Source of the DNA: Actinomycetota bacterium
GTDB taxonomy: Bacteria; Actinomycetota; Thermoleophilia; RBG-16-64-13
DNA: 64,000 bases
NCBI GenBank assembly: GCA_016278725.1
Contig: JADQBG010000020.1
Location: forward strand, 1 to 64,000
Direction of reading: 5' to 3'
Shown here piece after piece: positions 9,029-17,187 of the stretch. The notes under the pieces were generated by a model. The model was not told the DNA's origin, did no database searches, and saw nothing but the letters and a program-made list of their open reading frames with translations. How positions within the stretch are numbered: position 1 is the first letter of the stretch; each line of letters opens with the position of its first letter. The position numbers and the translations under genes were made by a program.

Positions 9029-10627
9029 TTAGAAAGACGGCGTGCTCGGAGTGGCTAGCTGCCCTAACCTTTCCCGCACCGTCCAAATCAGTTGGGCGGC
9101 TTCGGCCCGGCTCATGGGCGCCCAGGGATCCCAGGCGGCGCCGAATTCGGCAAGTCCCGCCAAGAGGCCGTTGCTCTCGGCCAGCAGCATCTGGGGCGAG
9201 TGGGTGCTGTCGAAGAGACCGAGTGAACCGGTGTAGCCCAAGGGTGGCGGGTAAAGAGCGTCCGGCCTCACCGCCTCGACCGCCCGGACCACCATCGTCA
9301 CCGCCTGAGCCCGGGTCAGCGGCGACCAAGGGGAAAACAGCCCGGGTTGCGTGCCCCGAGTGATACCGGCCTGCGCGGCGGCAGCCACGTAGTCGTGCGG
9401 GTAGAGGTCGGCCGGATCGTCTTCGCCGAGGTCGGAGAAGGGGACCGACAGCTGCTCGTCCACGGCGATGCCAAAGCTCAGCACGATGATCTTGGCGAAC
9501 TGGGCGCGGAGCAGAGAGGCCTCCGGGCGAAATTCCGCCTGGCGGCCGTTCAGATAGCCGTCCACGACTCCCGCGCCCCACAAGGACTCGATCGCGCGAC
9601 CGTAGGCGGCGCCGCCGGGCACGTCGGAGAAGATCCGGTCGTAGGGATAGGCCGGCACCGGCCAGCCGTCGGCCCAGGGAGCCGGCCGCGGATCCGCCGC
9701 CTCGGGGAGGCCGAGAAAGGGATCGCCGAAGCCGTAGACGAGAGGCCGCGGGTCGAACGGCTCCGCCACCGCCTCGAGGCCCGCGTCGTTACTCAGCACC
9801 TGCCAGGGAAGCAGGGATGGAGCGGGCTGCGCCAAAACGCCCTGGCGCAGATCCCAACTGCCGTCCCAGCCCAGGCGCAGACCATCTTCCAGCGGATCGG
9901 CCGGGGGATGAAAAGCGTGCGCGCCCTCGATCAGGCTGAGTTCCAGGTGAGTTCCCGCCTGGACCCGGCCGCGGTCGGCGAACTCCCGCCAGGCGAAGCC
10001 CGGGTAGACGCCGTGGGCGCTCAGCCGGACCCGCTCGGGGACGCCGTCATAGAAGTAGATCAGGTAGGCCTCCCACTCGTGCTCGTGCCGGTTGAGCCAA
10101 TCGTTGAAGGCGTAGTAGAGCCAGTACTGCGAGACGCTCCACCCGGGCCAACGGGGGACCTCGGAGTGATGGTAGTAGACGGCGGGCCGCTGATCGTTGG
10201 GGCCGCGGGCAGGCAGGGCGGTGGCACCCGTGCCGGTGACGGCCGGACCCAGAGCAAACGGCACCACGTTCTCGAGCGAATCCTCGGGGTCGACCACGCC
10301 GTCCCCGTTGGCGTCCTGAGACTCGTTGAAGAGTCGGGCTCCGTCCAGGCCGGCGACGCCGCTGCCCTGGACGGGGAAGTAGGCTTCGGCGCGACCTCCG
10401 TCGGCGCCGTCGAAGTAAAGCGAAGCCAGGTAGTGGTGAGGATCGGGTGCGCCGACGGGTGCCTCCGCAGCAGCGCCTGCGGCGGTGGCAGCGTCTGCGG
10501 CTCCGGCGGCATAAAGGGGAAGGGGTCCGCCGAAAATCAGCCAAAAAACGCCGAGCACGAGTAACGCGGCCAATGACGTTCGGCGAGGGCCGCCCCGCCC
10601 GCACCTCGCCGAACGTCCGGAGTTCAC
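9029..10627 (-). CDS. secreted SLH-domain protein with a Vps62-like domain
   Basis: The 532-residue product has a signal peptide (basic residues, then LAALLVLGVFWLIFGG at 18-33). A globular region at about 60-250 contains YYHHSEVPRWPGWSVSQYWL and a NDWLNRHEHEWEAYLIYFYDG-type segment; the pattern YWLYYxxNDxxxxHExxWE recalls Vps62-like proteins. Three SLH repeats follow (about 345-525: SDVPGGAAYGRAIESLWGAGVV and onward), which normally bind secondary cell-wall polymers, so the protein is probably displayed at the surface. Between them is a calcium-loop-like DANGDGVVDPED (about 107-118). GTG 10627 follows an AAGGA site. It probably shares a transcript with the SLH gene 36 bases upstream. Confidence 0.8.
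   Translation of the reverse strand: MNSGRSARCGRGGPRRTSLAALLVLGVFWLIFGGPLPLYAAGAADAATAAGAAAEAPVGAPDPHHYLASLYFDGADGGRAEAYFPVQGSGVAGLDGARLFNESQDANGDGVVDPEDSLENVVPFALGPAVTGTGATALPARGPNDQRPAVYYHHSEVPRWPGWSVSQYWLYYAFNDWLNRHEHEWEAYLIYFYDGVPERVRLSAHGVYPGFAWREFADRGRVQAGTHLELSLIEGAHAFHPPADPLEDGLRLGWDGSWDLRQGVLAQPAPSLLPWQVLSNDAGLEAVAEPFDPRPLVYGFGDPFLGLPEAADPRPAPWADGWPVPAYPYDRIFSDVPGGAAYGRAIESLWGAGVVDGYLNGRQAEFRPEASLLRAQFAKIIVLSFGIAVDEQLSVPFSDLGEDDPADLYPHDYVAAAAQAGITRGTQPGLFSPWSPLTRAQAVTMVVRAVEAVRPDALYPPPLGYTGSLGLFDSTHSPQMLLAESNGLLAGLAEFGAAWDPWAPMSRAEAAQLIWTVRERLGQLATPSTPSF
10576..10616 (-). other. perfect 13-bp inverted repeat in the first codons of the SLH/Vps62 gene
   Basis: Arms 10576-10588 and 10604-10616 are exact complements with a 15-base loop. 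The hairpin begins 11 bases after the GTG start. No U-tract follows, so it may hinder early translation or partly terminate read-through from the upstream SLH gene. Confidence 0.8.
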
Positions 10628-10663
10628 TTCGCGGTCATCCTTGCTGCCGGTCCACTGGCATAA

Positions 10664-12088
10664 TCAGTCCGAGAGGAGCATCGAGAGTTCGGCCGTACCG
10701 CCCAGTTGCACTGGGCTCAAAAGGAGCAGCGACTCCATTCCCGGGGGCACGGTGCTGAAGGCGCCCTGCAGGTTGGCGCTGGTCGCCGCGGCATTCGCGC
10801 TGATGACTACCGCGCCGTCCTCCGTGATTTCCACCGAACCGGTGACCTGCACGTCCCCGGTCAGCGTGACCGGCACCACGATCGAGGCCGCCGGAGGGGT
10901 CATCCCCGCCAGTTGCATGATCGGGGCCAGATTGACCTGGGCCACGTGGTTCAGGGTGAAGTCGAAAGTGTAGGCGAACTCGGCGATACCGTCGGTCAGG
11001 CTGACGTACTCGATGTCGTAGTCGACCGCCAAGGGGCCATCCAGGCCGGGCAGGGCCAAGGGCGCCGTCCCGGTCCAAGTACTGACTCCGGGAGTGAAGC
11101 TGGCTATGGGAGCCGCCTTCAGCTGCACCAGATGGTTGAGCAGCGCGGTCACCGCGCCGAGGTCCGTCGGCTCGAAGCCCAGCGCGCCGGCGTCGACCGA
11201 GGTCACGTTGCCCCCGGCATCGATCTCGATCGTGAAGGTGTCGCGCCCGGTCAAGTCGACCGGAGTCCCGTCCTGCTCGACCGCGCCCACCACCGCGGTG
11301 ACGGTCAGGCCGTTAGCCGCGTTCAGCACCGACTCGAAGTGGGAGAAGCCGGTGTAGGTGGTGTCGAACGGAGTCGGCGTGCCTGCGCCCATTGTAATTG
11401 AACCCGCCAGGTCGAAAATGAAGCCGTAGTTGACCGGCGGCGGGATCTGCGCCGCCCGGATCAACATGGCCGCGCCCTGAATGCGGAACAGCCCCTGCCG
11501 CGGGTTCAGCATGTCGGTGTCCGTGCCCCGGATCACGCCCTTCTCTACGGCGTAGGCCATCTCGGGCCTCAAGGACGCGCTGACCTGCTCGTCGTCGGCG
11601 AACGGCCCCAGGATCGCCGTGATCTCGGCGGCGGTGTAGAAGGATCCCAATTCGATCTGCGCGTTCATGGCCAGGTAGCGGGCGATGATGGCCGCGCCCT
11701 GCTCGCGGCTGATCGGCGCGTAAGGCCGGAAGAAGCCGTCGGGATAGCCCTCGATCAGGCCGGCGGCCGTCGCTCCCTCGACCACCGCGAAGTACTGGTC
11801 GATGCCGATGACGTCCGCGTAGGTTGGCTCCGGAGGAGTCAGCCCTGGGATGCCCAAGGCGTCCATCGCCATCTTCACGAACTGGGCGCGGGTGATCTGG
11901 GCATAGGGCCGCCAGGTCCCGTCGCCGAAGCCGTCCGAGATCCCCTCGACCTGGTCTTCGCTGATGGTGTAGTGACCCAGGACTTCCGCGGTCAGGTCGG
12001 GCCAAGCCGCAAACGCCGGTCCGGCCATTAGGAGCAATAGGATCAGACTGAAAAGCAGAAAAAGCGGTAAGCGACGTGACACGTTCAT
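10664..12088 (-). CDS. secreted SLH-domain surface protein
   Basis: The 474-residue protein starts with a clear signal peptide (RRLPLFLLFSLILLLLMAGPAFA, residues 5-27). Three SLH repeats lie at about 45-215 (for example ISDGFGDGTWRPYAQITRAQ and EGYPDGFFRPYAPISREQGA). The C-terminal half (about 225-474) is a beta-rich, Thr/Val/Gly-rich extracellular region with no catalytic motif that I recognise. Here the SLH repeats are N-terminal, unlike in the downstream gene, so the exposed domain points the other way along the chain. A purine-rich GAAAGGGG precedes ATG 12088. Confidence 0.85.
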   Translation of the reverse strand: MNVSRRLPLFLLFSLILLLLMAGPAFAAWPDLTAEVLGHYTISEDQVEGISDGFGDGTWRPYAQITRAQFVKMAMDALGIPGLTPPEPTYADVIGIDQYFAVVEGATAAGLIEGYPDGFFRPYAPISREQGAAIIARYLAMNAQIELGSFYTAAEITAILGPFADDEQVSASLRPEMAYAVEKGVIRGTDTDMLNPRQGLFRIQGAAMLIRAAQIPPPVNYGFIFDLAGSITMGAGTPTPFDTTYTGFSHFESVLNAANGLTVTAVVGAVEQDGTPVDLTGRDTFTIEIDAGGNVTSVDAGALGFEPTDLGAVTALLNHLVQLKAAPIASFTPGVSTWTGTAPLALPGLDGPLAVDYDIEYVSLTDGIAEFAYTFDFTLNHVAQVNLAPIMQLAGMTPPAASIVVPVTLTGDVQVTGSVEITEDGAVVISANAAATSANLQGAFSTVPPGMESLLLLSPVQLGGTAELSMLLSD

Positions 12089-12129
12089 CTGAAGGCCCCT
12101 TTCCCCCCGGTCGGGACGCTAAATAGATT

Positions 12130-12155
12130 TTCCCCGGCTCGGGCGAGCCGGGGAA
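12130..12155 (-). terminator. intrinsic terminator after the dodecin gene
   Basis: A perfect 11-bp stem (12130-12140 with 12145-12155) has a 4-base loop. On the minus strand it is followed by a T-rich run (AATCTATTT). It lies 15 bases after the dodecin stop and before the SLH gene, separating the two. Confidence 0.75.
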
Positions 12156-12169
12156 TAAGCACAAGAAGC

Positions 12170-12391
12170 CTAGCCGGCTTCCTCCTCGTGATACTTGAAG
12201 GAGACCTTCATCTTGACCCGATAGGCGGATACTTTGTCGTTCTCCATCTTGAGATCCTGCTCGACCACCTCGGCCACCCGGATGTCTTCCAGACTCTTCG
12301 CCGCCTTCTCCACGGCAGCACGGGCCGCCATCTCCCAGGACTCGGTGCTCGTCCCGATGAGCTCGATCACCTTGTATACCGATTCCGCCAT
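12170..12391 (-). CDS. dodecin family flavin-binding protein
   Basis: The 73-residue product closely matches dodecin: SVYKVIELIGTSTESWEMAA at the N-terminus, the KAAKSLEDIRVAEVVEQDL helix and strand, and a final VKMKVSFKYHEEE strand. Dodecins form hollow dodecamers that bind riboflavin, FMN or lumichrome and act as flavin stores; the aromatic residue that stacks on flavin is Trp at position 19. ATG 12391 follows GAGGAGGTGACGAGC. It has its own promoter and terminator, so it appears monocistronic. Confidence 0.95.
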   Translation of the reverse strand: MAESVYKVIELIGTSTESWEMAARAAVEKAAKSLEDIRVAEVVEQDLKMENDKVSAYRVKMKVSFKYHEEEAG

Positions 12392-12507
12392 GCTCGTCAC
12401 CTCCTCGGGGACCAGGTCCCCGCTCGTGCGGTGCCGGACGAGACCCGGCGCTGCCCTAAGCTCGCTTCCGGGCCGATCGGCCGCCCAATCGCCCAATTAC
12501 TCTCTTC

Positions 12508-12536
12508 ATCATCTGCACAACCGGGGAGGGTGTCAA
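12508..12536 (-). promoter_or_regulatory. promoter of the dodecin gene
   Basis: On the minus strand TTGACA (12536-12531), a perfect -35 box, is followed after exactly 17 bases by GATGAT (12513-12508), which matches TATAAT at four positions. The predicted start site is near 12501, leaving a leader of about 110 bases. A perfect 12-bp palindrome GGCCGATCGGCC (12471-12482) lies in that leader. Confidence 0.55.
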
Positions 12537-12586
12537 CCGATGCCCGCTTGACGGCTCCCAAGTGGATCAGATGGCCGAACCCCAAG

Positions 12587-13612
12587 CTACAACTCGGATG
12601 CCGCAGCCTGCAGCTCCTCTTCCAACCGGCGGCGGCGGCTCCGATCGATGACGGCCGCGGCGTAGGAGTTGCGGGCAAGAGTCAGGATCTGTTCCCGCGT
12701 GAGGTCCAGAGCCCTCCGCGCGGCCAGGAAGTTCTCGGTGAGGTAGCCGCCGAAGTAGGCGGGGTCGTCGGAGTTAACCGTGACCGCCAGCCCCAACTCG
12801 AGCATTCGGCGGAGCGGATGCTCCCGCAACGAGGACACCACCCCCAGCTTCACGTTGGAGAGCGGGCAGACGGTCAGGGGCACGCCTTCCCGCACCAGTC
12901 TCTCCACGAGCTCGGAGTCTTCCAGGGCGCGCACCCCGTGGTCGATGCGCCGCGCCCCCAGTTGATCCAGCGCCTGACGCACGAAATCAGGCGGCCCCTC
13001 CTCCCCGGCGTGGGCCACGGCGAACAGCCCCTGCTCCCGGGCACGGAGAAAGACCTGCTCGAACGGACCGGGCGGGTAGCCGACCTCGGCAGAATCCAAT
13101 CCCACTCCGGCCAAGTCGGCGATGTGAGGCAGAGCCTCCTCCCAGGTGGCGGCGGCGGCCTCGGGCCCCAGATCCCGCAGGAAGCACATGATGAGGCGGG
13201 AGGTCATTCCCCAACGCTCCTCGGCTTCATCCAGGGCACGCCGGATGCCCCCGACCACCACCGCGAAGGGGACGCCCCGGGTGGTGTGCGTCTGGGGATC
13301 GAAAAAGAGTTCGACATGGCGCACCCGCTGGCCGTTGGCCCGCTCCAGGTAGGCCTGGGTGAGCTCGTAGAAGTCGCGCTCTTCCTGCAGGACGGCCGCT
13401 CCCCGGTAGTAGAGATCCAGGAAGGACTGCAGGCTGCCAAAAGAGTAGGCCGCCCGGGCCTCCTCCACCGTGCGGTACGGCAACTCCACCGAATTTCGCT
13501 GGGCCAAAGCGAACATCAACTCCGGCTCGAGGGTCCCCTCCACATGCACGTGGAGCTCTGCCTTGGGCATATTCCGAATCAGAACTTCCAGGGCGGTCGC
13601 TTCTTGGGTCAC
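12587..13612 (-). CDS. adenosine/adenine deaminase
   Basis: The 341-residue protein is a metal-dependent amidohydrolase of the adenosine deaminase superfamily. Metal and catalytic motifs are visible: HVH at 21-23, AHAGEEG, DHG, and NSDDPAYFGG near the C-terminus. The segments SLQSFLDLYYRGAAVL and RHVELFFDPQTHTTRG, and NSDDPAYFGG in place of NTDDP, resemble the adenine deaminase (AAH1-like) branch, so I infer adenine to hypoxanthine rather than adenosine to inosine. GTG 13612 follows GAGGAG with short spacing. It would feed purine salvage, along with guaB and the mtnA region elsewhere in the window. Confidence 0.88.
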   Translation of the reverse strand: MTQEATALEVLIRNMPKAELHVHVEGTLEPELMFALAQRNSVELPYRTVEEARAAYSFGSLQSFLDLYYRGAAVLQEERDFYELTQAYLERANGQRVRHVELFFDPQTHTTRGVPFAVVVGGIRRALDEAEERWGMTSRLIMCFLRDLGPEAAAATWEEALPHIADLAGVGLDSAEVGYPPGPFEQVFLRAREQGLFAVAHAGEEGPPDFVRQALDQLGARRIDHGVRALEDSELVERLVREGVPLTVCPLSNVKLGVVSSLREHPLRRMLELGLAVTVNSDDPAYFGGYLTENFLAARRALDLTREQILTLARNSYAAAVIDRSRRRRLEEELQAAASEL

Positions 13613-13732
13613 GGTCTCCTCTGCTGGGCCGGCAACGCTGTCCCGGACTTTCTACCGTCGGCCGGACTTGGCTCAATCGCGGATGGTCCATCGAGGGGCA
13701 GATCGCGCGGGAAGGGGGTGACTCATTGCCTC

Positions 13733-13768
13733 GTGCGCATGCCTCGCCGCGTGCGCATGCCTCGCCGC
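13733..13768. repeat. two 18-bp tandem repeats
   Basis: The unit GTGCGCATGCCTCGCCGC occurs twice in exact tandem (13733-13750, 13751-13768), preceded by a partial copy. It lies in the 208-bp gap between the divergent deaminase gene and the broken SMP-30 gene. Each unit contains the palindrome GCATGC, so a regulator site is possible. Confidence 0.85.
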
Positions 13769-13820
13769 CATACCGGGAAATAGTGAAGTATTGCGGGAAG
13801 CACCGGAGAAGGAGCAAGAG

Positions 13821-14660
13821 ATGAACACTTCAGCGACGCCGTGCGGCGTGGGTTTGGCCGCGAAACTCGCCTGACCACAACCGGCGTGGTTTACCGGGCC
13901 GACTTCCGGGCGGACGAGGCCGAGTTCTTCCTCGACCAATCCGAGGAGCGTCCCACCGCGATAGGCATGCAGGTGATCGAAGGCATGCTTGGTGATAGCC
14001 GGAGGGCCGAGCGGCCAGGTCTGGGCCTACGACACCGCGACCGGGGATCTGGTCGCCAGTTTTAAGACGGACCTGGTGGACCAGCCGGACCCGGTCTTCA
14101 TCAACGACCTGGCGGCGACGCGGAACGGCGATGTCTACGTCACCGATTCTTTCGGCCCGGTGATCTACCGGATCGACTCCGAGGCGTTCCCGCAAGAGAG
14201 CACCGATCCGCAACCGCTGGAGGTGTGGCTCGACCTGGAGGGGTCTCCCATCGAATACGGTGACGGGTTCAACCTGAACGGCATCGTGGTGACGCCCGAC
14301 GACCGTTACCTGCTGACGGTCCAATCGAACACCGGCAAGCTCTACCGCATCGATCTGGAGACTCAGGCCATCGAACAGGTGGACCTGGGAGATGCCGTTC
14401 TCAGTGAGGGCGACGGCCTGGTCCTGCAAGGGCACACCCTCTACGTCGTCGATCACGAAGGCGTGGTGCAGGTAAGGCTCAGCGGGGATTGGTCCGAGGG
14501 AGAGGTGGTGGGCAAGATTCTGGACGAGAGCTTCGCCTATCCCACGACTGCGGCTGAGGGTCGAGGCCGTCTATACGTGGTGAATTCCCAGTTCGACCGG
14601 CAGGGTCCCCCGGACACCTCGGAGCAACCGTTCACCCTTTCGGTGGTCCGGCTGAACTAG
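13821..14660 (+). pseudogene. truncated, frameshifted SMP-30/gluconolactonase-type beta-propeller gene
   Basis: From 13989 the frame encodes a propeller protein (VIAGGPSGQVWAYDTATGDL, VYVTDSFGPVIYRID, LNGIVVTPDDRYLLTVQS, GRLYVVNSQFD) that lacks the usual first blade. The preceding blade is in another frame (13841-13988: TTTGVVYRADF, then RPTAIGMQVIEGML). Removing one G near 13991-13992 would join them as GML-VIAGGPSG. The ATG at 13821 has a good GGAG site but runs into a stop at 13872-13874. Thus the gene has lost its N-terminus and carries at least one frameshift. A sequencing error could explain the frameshift but not the missing start. It would have been a secreted or cytosolic lactonase-like protein. 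Confidence 0.65.
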
Positions 14661-14682
14661 GACGCAACGGCCGGCGGCGCCC

Positions 14683-14976
14683 TTAAGAGTAGTGGCGCAG
14701 CCCCGGCTCGCCGTAATCCTGGCGCTTGGGCGCGAACTCTCCGCACCAGGCGCCCGCGACCACGGCGGGCCACACGCCGGTCAGCGCCGAGCGCGGTCCG
14801 TCGACACCGGTGCCCTCGCGAGCGCCATCGACCATCCCTGCCGGGACGGGGGGCCAGCGGTGACACTCGAGCGCCCCGGCTTCCCCCGCCTCCACCGCGG
14901 AGGTCTTCTCGGTTTCGCCGCCCTTTGCCTGGACGGCGGAGAAGTTACAGACCCCACAACTCTCTCTGGTTCGCAT
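14683..14976 (-). CDS. small conserved cysteine protein (CxxC ... WCGEF)
   Basis: The 97-residue product has CGVC near the start, then ECHRWPP, then WPAVVAGAWCGEFAPK at the end. This spacing of CxxC, CxRxPP and WCGEF recurs in small bacterial proteins of unknown function that probably bind a metal through four cysteines. ATG 14976 has GGAGGTG 5 bases upstream. It is convergent with the SMP-30 pseudogene and divergent from the CODH operon. Confidence 0.65.
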   Translation of the reverse strand: MRTRESCGVCNFSAVQAKGGETEKTSAVEAGEAGALECHRWPPVPAGMVDGAREGTGVDGPRSALTGVWPAVVAGAWCGEFAPKRQDYGEPGLRHYS

Positions 14977-15080
14977 CCGGCACCTCCGCCAAGACTTCTC
15001 GCTTCCACGCGGCTCGAGGCCGGTTCTGTCCTCCATTACCCTGAAGGCCGAGTCGCCACCCTACTCCCCCGGTCCTTCAT

Positions 15081-15109
15081 TTGACACCCCAACTGTCTAG
15101 ACTTAATGT
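15081..15109 (+). promoter_or_regulatory. candidate promoter of the CO dehydrogenase operon
   Basis: TTGACA (15081-15086), a perfect -35 box, is followed by 17 bases and TAATGT (15104-15109). The spacer holds the 8-bp palindrome GTCTAGAC (15095-15102), where a regulator could bind. Just downstream, GGCGCA (15117-15122) and TGCGCC (15129-15134) form a small hairpin at the start of the transcript. Confidence 0.5.
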
Positions 15110-15175
15110 GAAATTAGGCGCACGAAATTGCGCCGAGCGCCCGCCACTGCCCACCCATCGACGATTCGAGGCCGC

Positions 15176-16525
15176 ATGCGCTACGTCATCATCGGTAATG
15201 GAGTGGCGGGAATCACTGCCGCCGACACCATCCGCCGCATCGATCCCGAAGGGCACATCGTTTTCGTCGCCCGGGAAGCCTTCCCCCCCTACTGCCGGCC
15301 CATGATCTCGAACATACTCGCCGGAAGCGCCGAACTCGATGAACTCCCCATCCGGCCGGACGACTACTACCGTTCCCTGGGGGCCACCGCGTACCTGGGG
15401 GTGGAGGCAACCGGACTCGATCTCGAAAGCCGGGAGGTTTCCATTTCGGCCGGAGCCAACCTTGCTTTCGACCGTCTGCTGATTGCGAGCGGGGCCGATC
15501 CGCACCGCATCGAGGCCGAGAATCTCGATCTGGAAAACATCTTCTTCATGCGCACCGTCAAAGACGTGCTGGGCATGGTGGAGGCCCTGCCGAAGGTGAA
15601 GCACGCGCTGGTGCTGGGCGGCGGACTCGTCGGCTTCAAGGCCGCCTACGGCTTCCTCAGCCGTGGGATACGGGTGACCATGCTGATCCGCTCGGGCTTC
15701 CCGCTTTCGATGCAGATCGATCAGACCGCCGGCGAGATGATTCAGGCTGAGCTCGAACGTCACGGCCTGGAGGTGCGCACCGGCATCGAAGCAACCGGCT
15801 TCGAAGCCGGCGAGGATGGGGCCGTACGCGCGGCGCGGCTCTCCGACGGCACCTCCCTCGAGTGCGACGCGGTGGTGGTGGGCAAGGGGGTATTCCCCGC
15901 CCGCGGCTACGTGCCCTCGGCAATCGAGACCGACGCCGGCATTCTGGTGGACGACTCCATGCAAACCAATGTCGCCGGCGTCTATGCCGCTGGTGACGTG
16001 GCCCAGCACGTGGACGTCGCCCGGCGGCGGCCCTGGGTCAACGCCATCTGGCCGGTGGCAGTCGAAATGGGACGGGTCGCGGGGCACAACATGGCGGGCT
16101 ACCCCATGCGCTATCCCGGCAGCCTTTCCCGGAACGTCATCCGCATCTTCGATCTGGACGTGATGACCGCCGGCATGGTCAGCCCCAGAGAGAGCGAGGG
16201 GCTCGAGACCGCCGAGGGATACGACCGCCGCCGCCACACCTACCGCAAGCTGCTCTTCCGCGAGGGTGTGCTGGTGGGCTTCGTGCTCGTCAACCAGATC
16301 GAACAGGGCGGCGTGCTGATGAATCTGGTGCACCAAGGCGCCTCCCTGAACGGCCTGACCGCCGAGGCCCTGGGGCCGCGCTTTAACGTGGGTCAGGTGA
16401 TGGGCCGGGGCCGCCAGGCAGGCACCGGCTATCCCGCTCCGGCCGTCGGCGCCCCGTCGACGCGCCACACCGCCAACGCCGCGGCGGCCGGTTCCTCGGC
16501 CGCCGTCACCACCGCCACCGAGTAG
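15176..16525 (+). CDS. FAD-dependent pyridine nucleotide-disulfide oxidoreductase linked to CODH
   Basis: The 449-residue flavoprotein has an N-terminal FAD Rossmann motif (YVIIGNGVAGITAADTI), an NAD(P)-binding motif at about 143-165 (VLGGGLVGFKAAYGFLSRG), and the late FAD motif GVYAAGDVAQH. It belongs to the NADH oxidase/nitrite-reductase-like branch, and homologues sit beside cooF and cooS in other anaerobes. It probably passes electrons between the CODH ferredoxin and NAD(P). The C-terminus ends in a low-complexity Ala/Thr/Ser tail of about 40 residues. ATG 15176 begins right before the FAD motif; no strong Shine-Dalgarno site is seen. cooF follows after 12 bases. Confidence 0.88.
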   Translation: MRYVIIGNGVAGITAADTIRRIDPEGHIVFVAREAFPPYCRPMISNILAGSAELDELPIRPDDYYRSLGATAYLGVEATGLDLESREVSISAGANLAFDRLLIASGADPHRIEAENLDLENIFFMRTVKDVLGMVEALPKVKHALVLGGGLVGFKAAYGFLSRGIRVTMLIRSGFPLSMQIDQTAGEMIQAELERHGLEVRTGIEATGFEAGEDGAVRAARLSDGTSLECDAVVVGKGVFPARGYVPSAIETDAGILVDDSMQTNVAGVYAAGDVAQHVDVARRRPWVNAIWPVAVEMGRVAGHNMAGYPMRYPGSLSRNVIRIFDLDVMTAGMVSPRESEGLETAEGYDRRRHTYRKLLFREGVLVGFVLVNQIEQGGVLMNLVHQGASLNGLTAEALGPRFNVGQVMGRGRQAGTGYPAPAVGAPSTRHTANAAAAGSSAAVTTATE

Positions 16526-16537
16526 GAGGTAGCGTCC

Positions 16538-17143
16538 GTGAAGCAGGTGATCGTCCATCCGGAACGATGTGTGGGCTGCATGCAGTGCATGACGGCCTGT
16601 GCCACCGCCCACTCGACTTCGAAGACCCTGATCGGCGCGCTGCTCGAAGAGCCGCGCCCGGCGCCCCGGATCCACGTGGGAGCGGGACTCGAGGACGAGG
16701 GTTTCCCCAACCGCTGCCGCCACTGCGATCCGGCCCCCTGTCAGCTGGGCTGTCTGCCCGGGGCAATCTACCGGGCCAAGGGGTCCAACACGGTGATGGT
16801 CGATTACGACCTCTGCATCAACTGCGCCTCCTGCGCCATGGCCTGTCCCTACGGGGTGATCCGCTTCGCCGAGGATCCGAAGGCGCCCCCCGGCAAGACG
16901 GTGGCGGTCAAGTGCGACAACTGCGTGGAGAGGCAGGCCCAGGGTAAGGTGCCCGCCTGCGTGGAGACCTGTTTCGCCGGGGCCCTCACCTTCGAGGAGC
17001 CGTCCGAGGCGATGAAGCGGCGCACCGGCGAGGTGGCGGCCTCGATCTCCCTCGACGCGGCCGCCCACCGGGTGCCGCTTTCGGCCTCCTGGGACCTGCA
17101 AAGCGAGATGAAGCGCCGCCAGAAGGCGCTCGACCAGCGGTGA
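16538..17143 (+). CDS. cooF: CooF-like polyferredoxin, CODH electron carrier
   Basis: The 201-residue iron-sulfur protein has four cysteine clusters: CVGCMQCMTAC near residue 11, CRHCDPAPCQLGC, CINCASCAMACP and CDNCVERQ...ACVETC, the arrangement expected for four [4Fe-4S] clusters. It matches the CooF/HycB/DmsB family that takes electrons from CooS. GTG 16538 lies behind AGTAGGAGGTAGCGTCC. The order flavoprotein, cooF, cooS points to a CO-to-NAD(P) electron path rather than to a hydrogenase, since no hydrogenase genes are in the window. Confidence 0.92.
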   Translation: MKQVIVHPERCVGCMQCMTACATAHSTSKTLIGALLEEPRPAPRIHVGAGLEDEGFPNRCRHCDPAPCQLGCLPGAIYRAKGSNTVMVDYDLCINCASCAMACPYGVIRFAEDPKAPPGKTVAVKCDNCVERQAQGKVPACVETCFAGALTFEEPSEAMKRRTGEVAASISLDAAAHRVPLSASWDLQSEMKRRQKALDQR

Positions 17144-17187
17144 ACCCCGCCGCCGAGAAATCCAGCCTAACCTACGAGGAGGAATAG

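Noticed and set aside
13733-13768. CRISPR array
   Set aside because: The 18-bp units are directly adjacent with no spacers, and no cas genes are in the window.
14692-15084. Plus-strand frame opposite the small cysteine protein
   Set aside because: It has no ribosome site or conserved motif, whereas the minus-strand frame has CxxC/WCGEF and GGAGGTG before its ATG.
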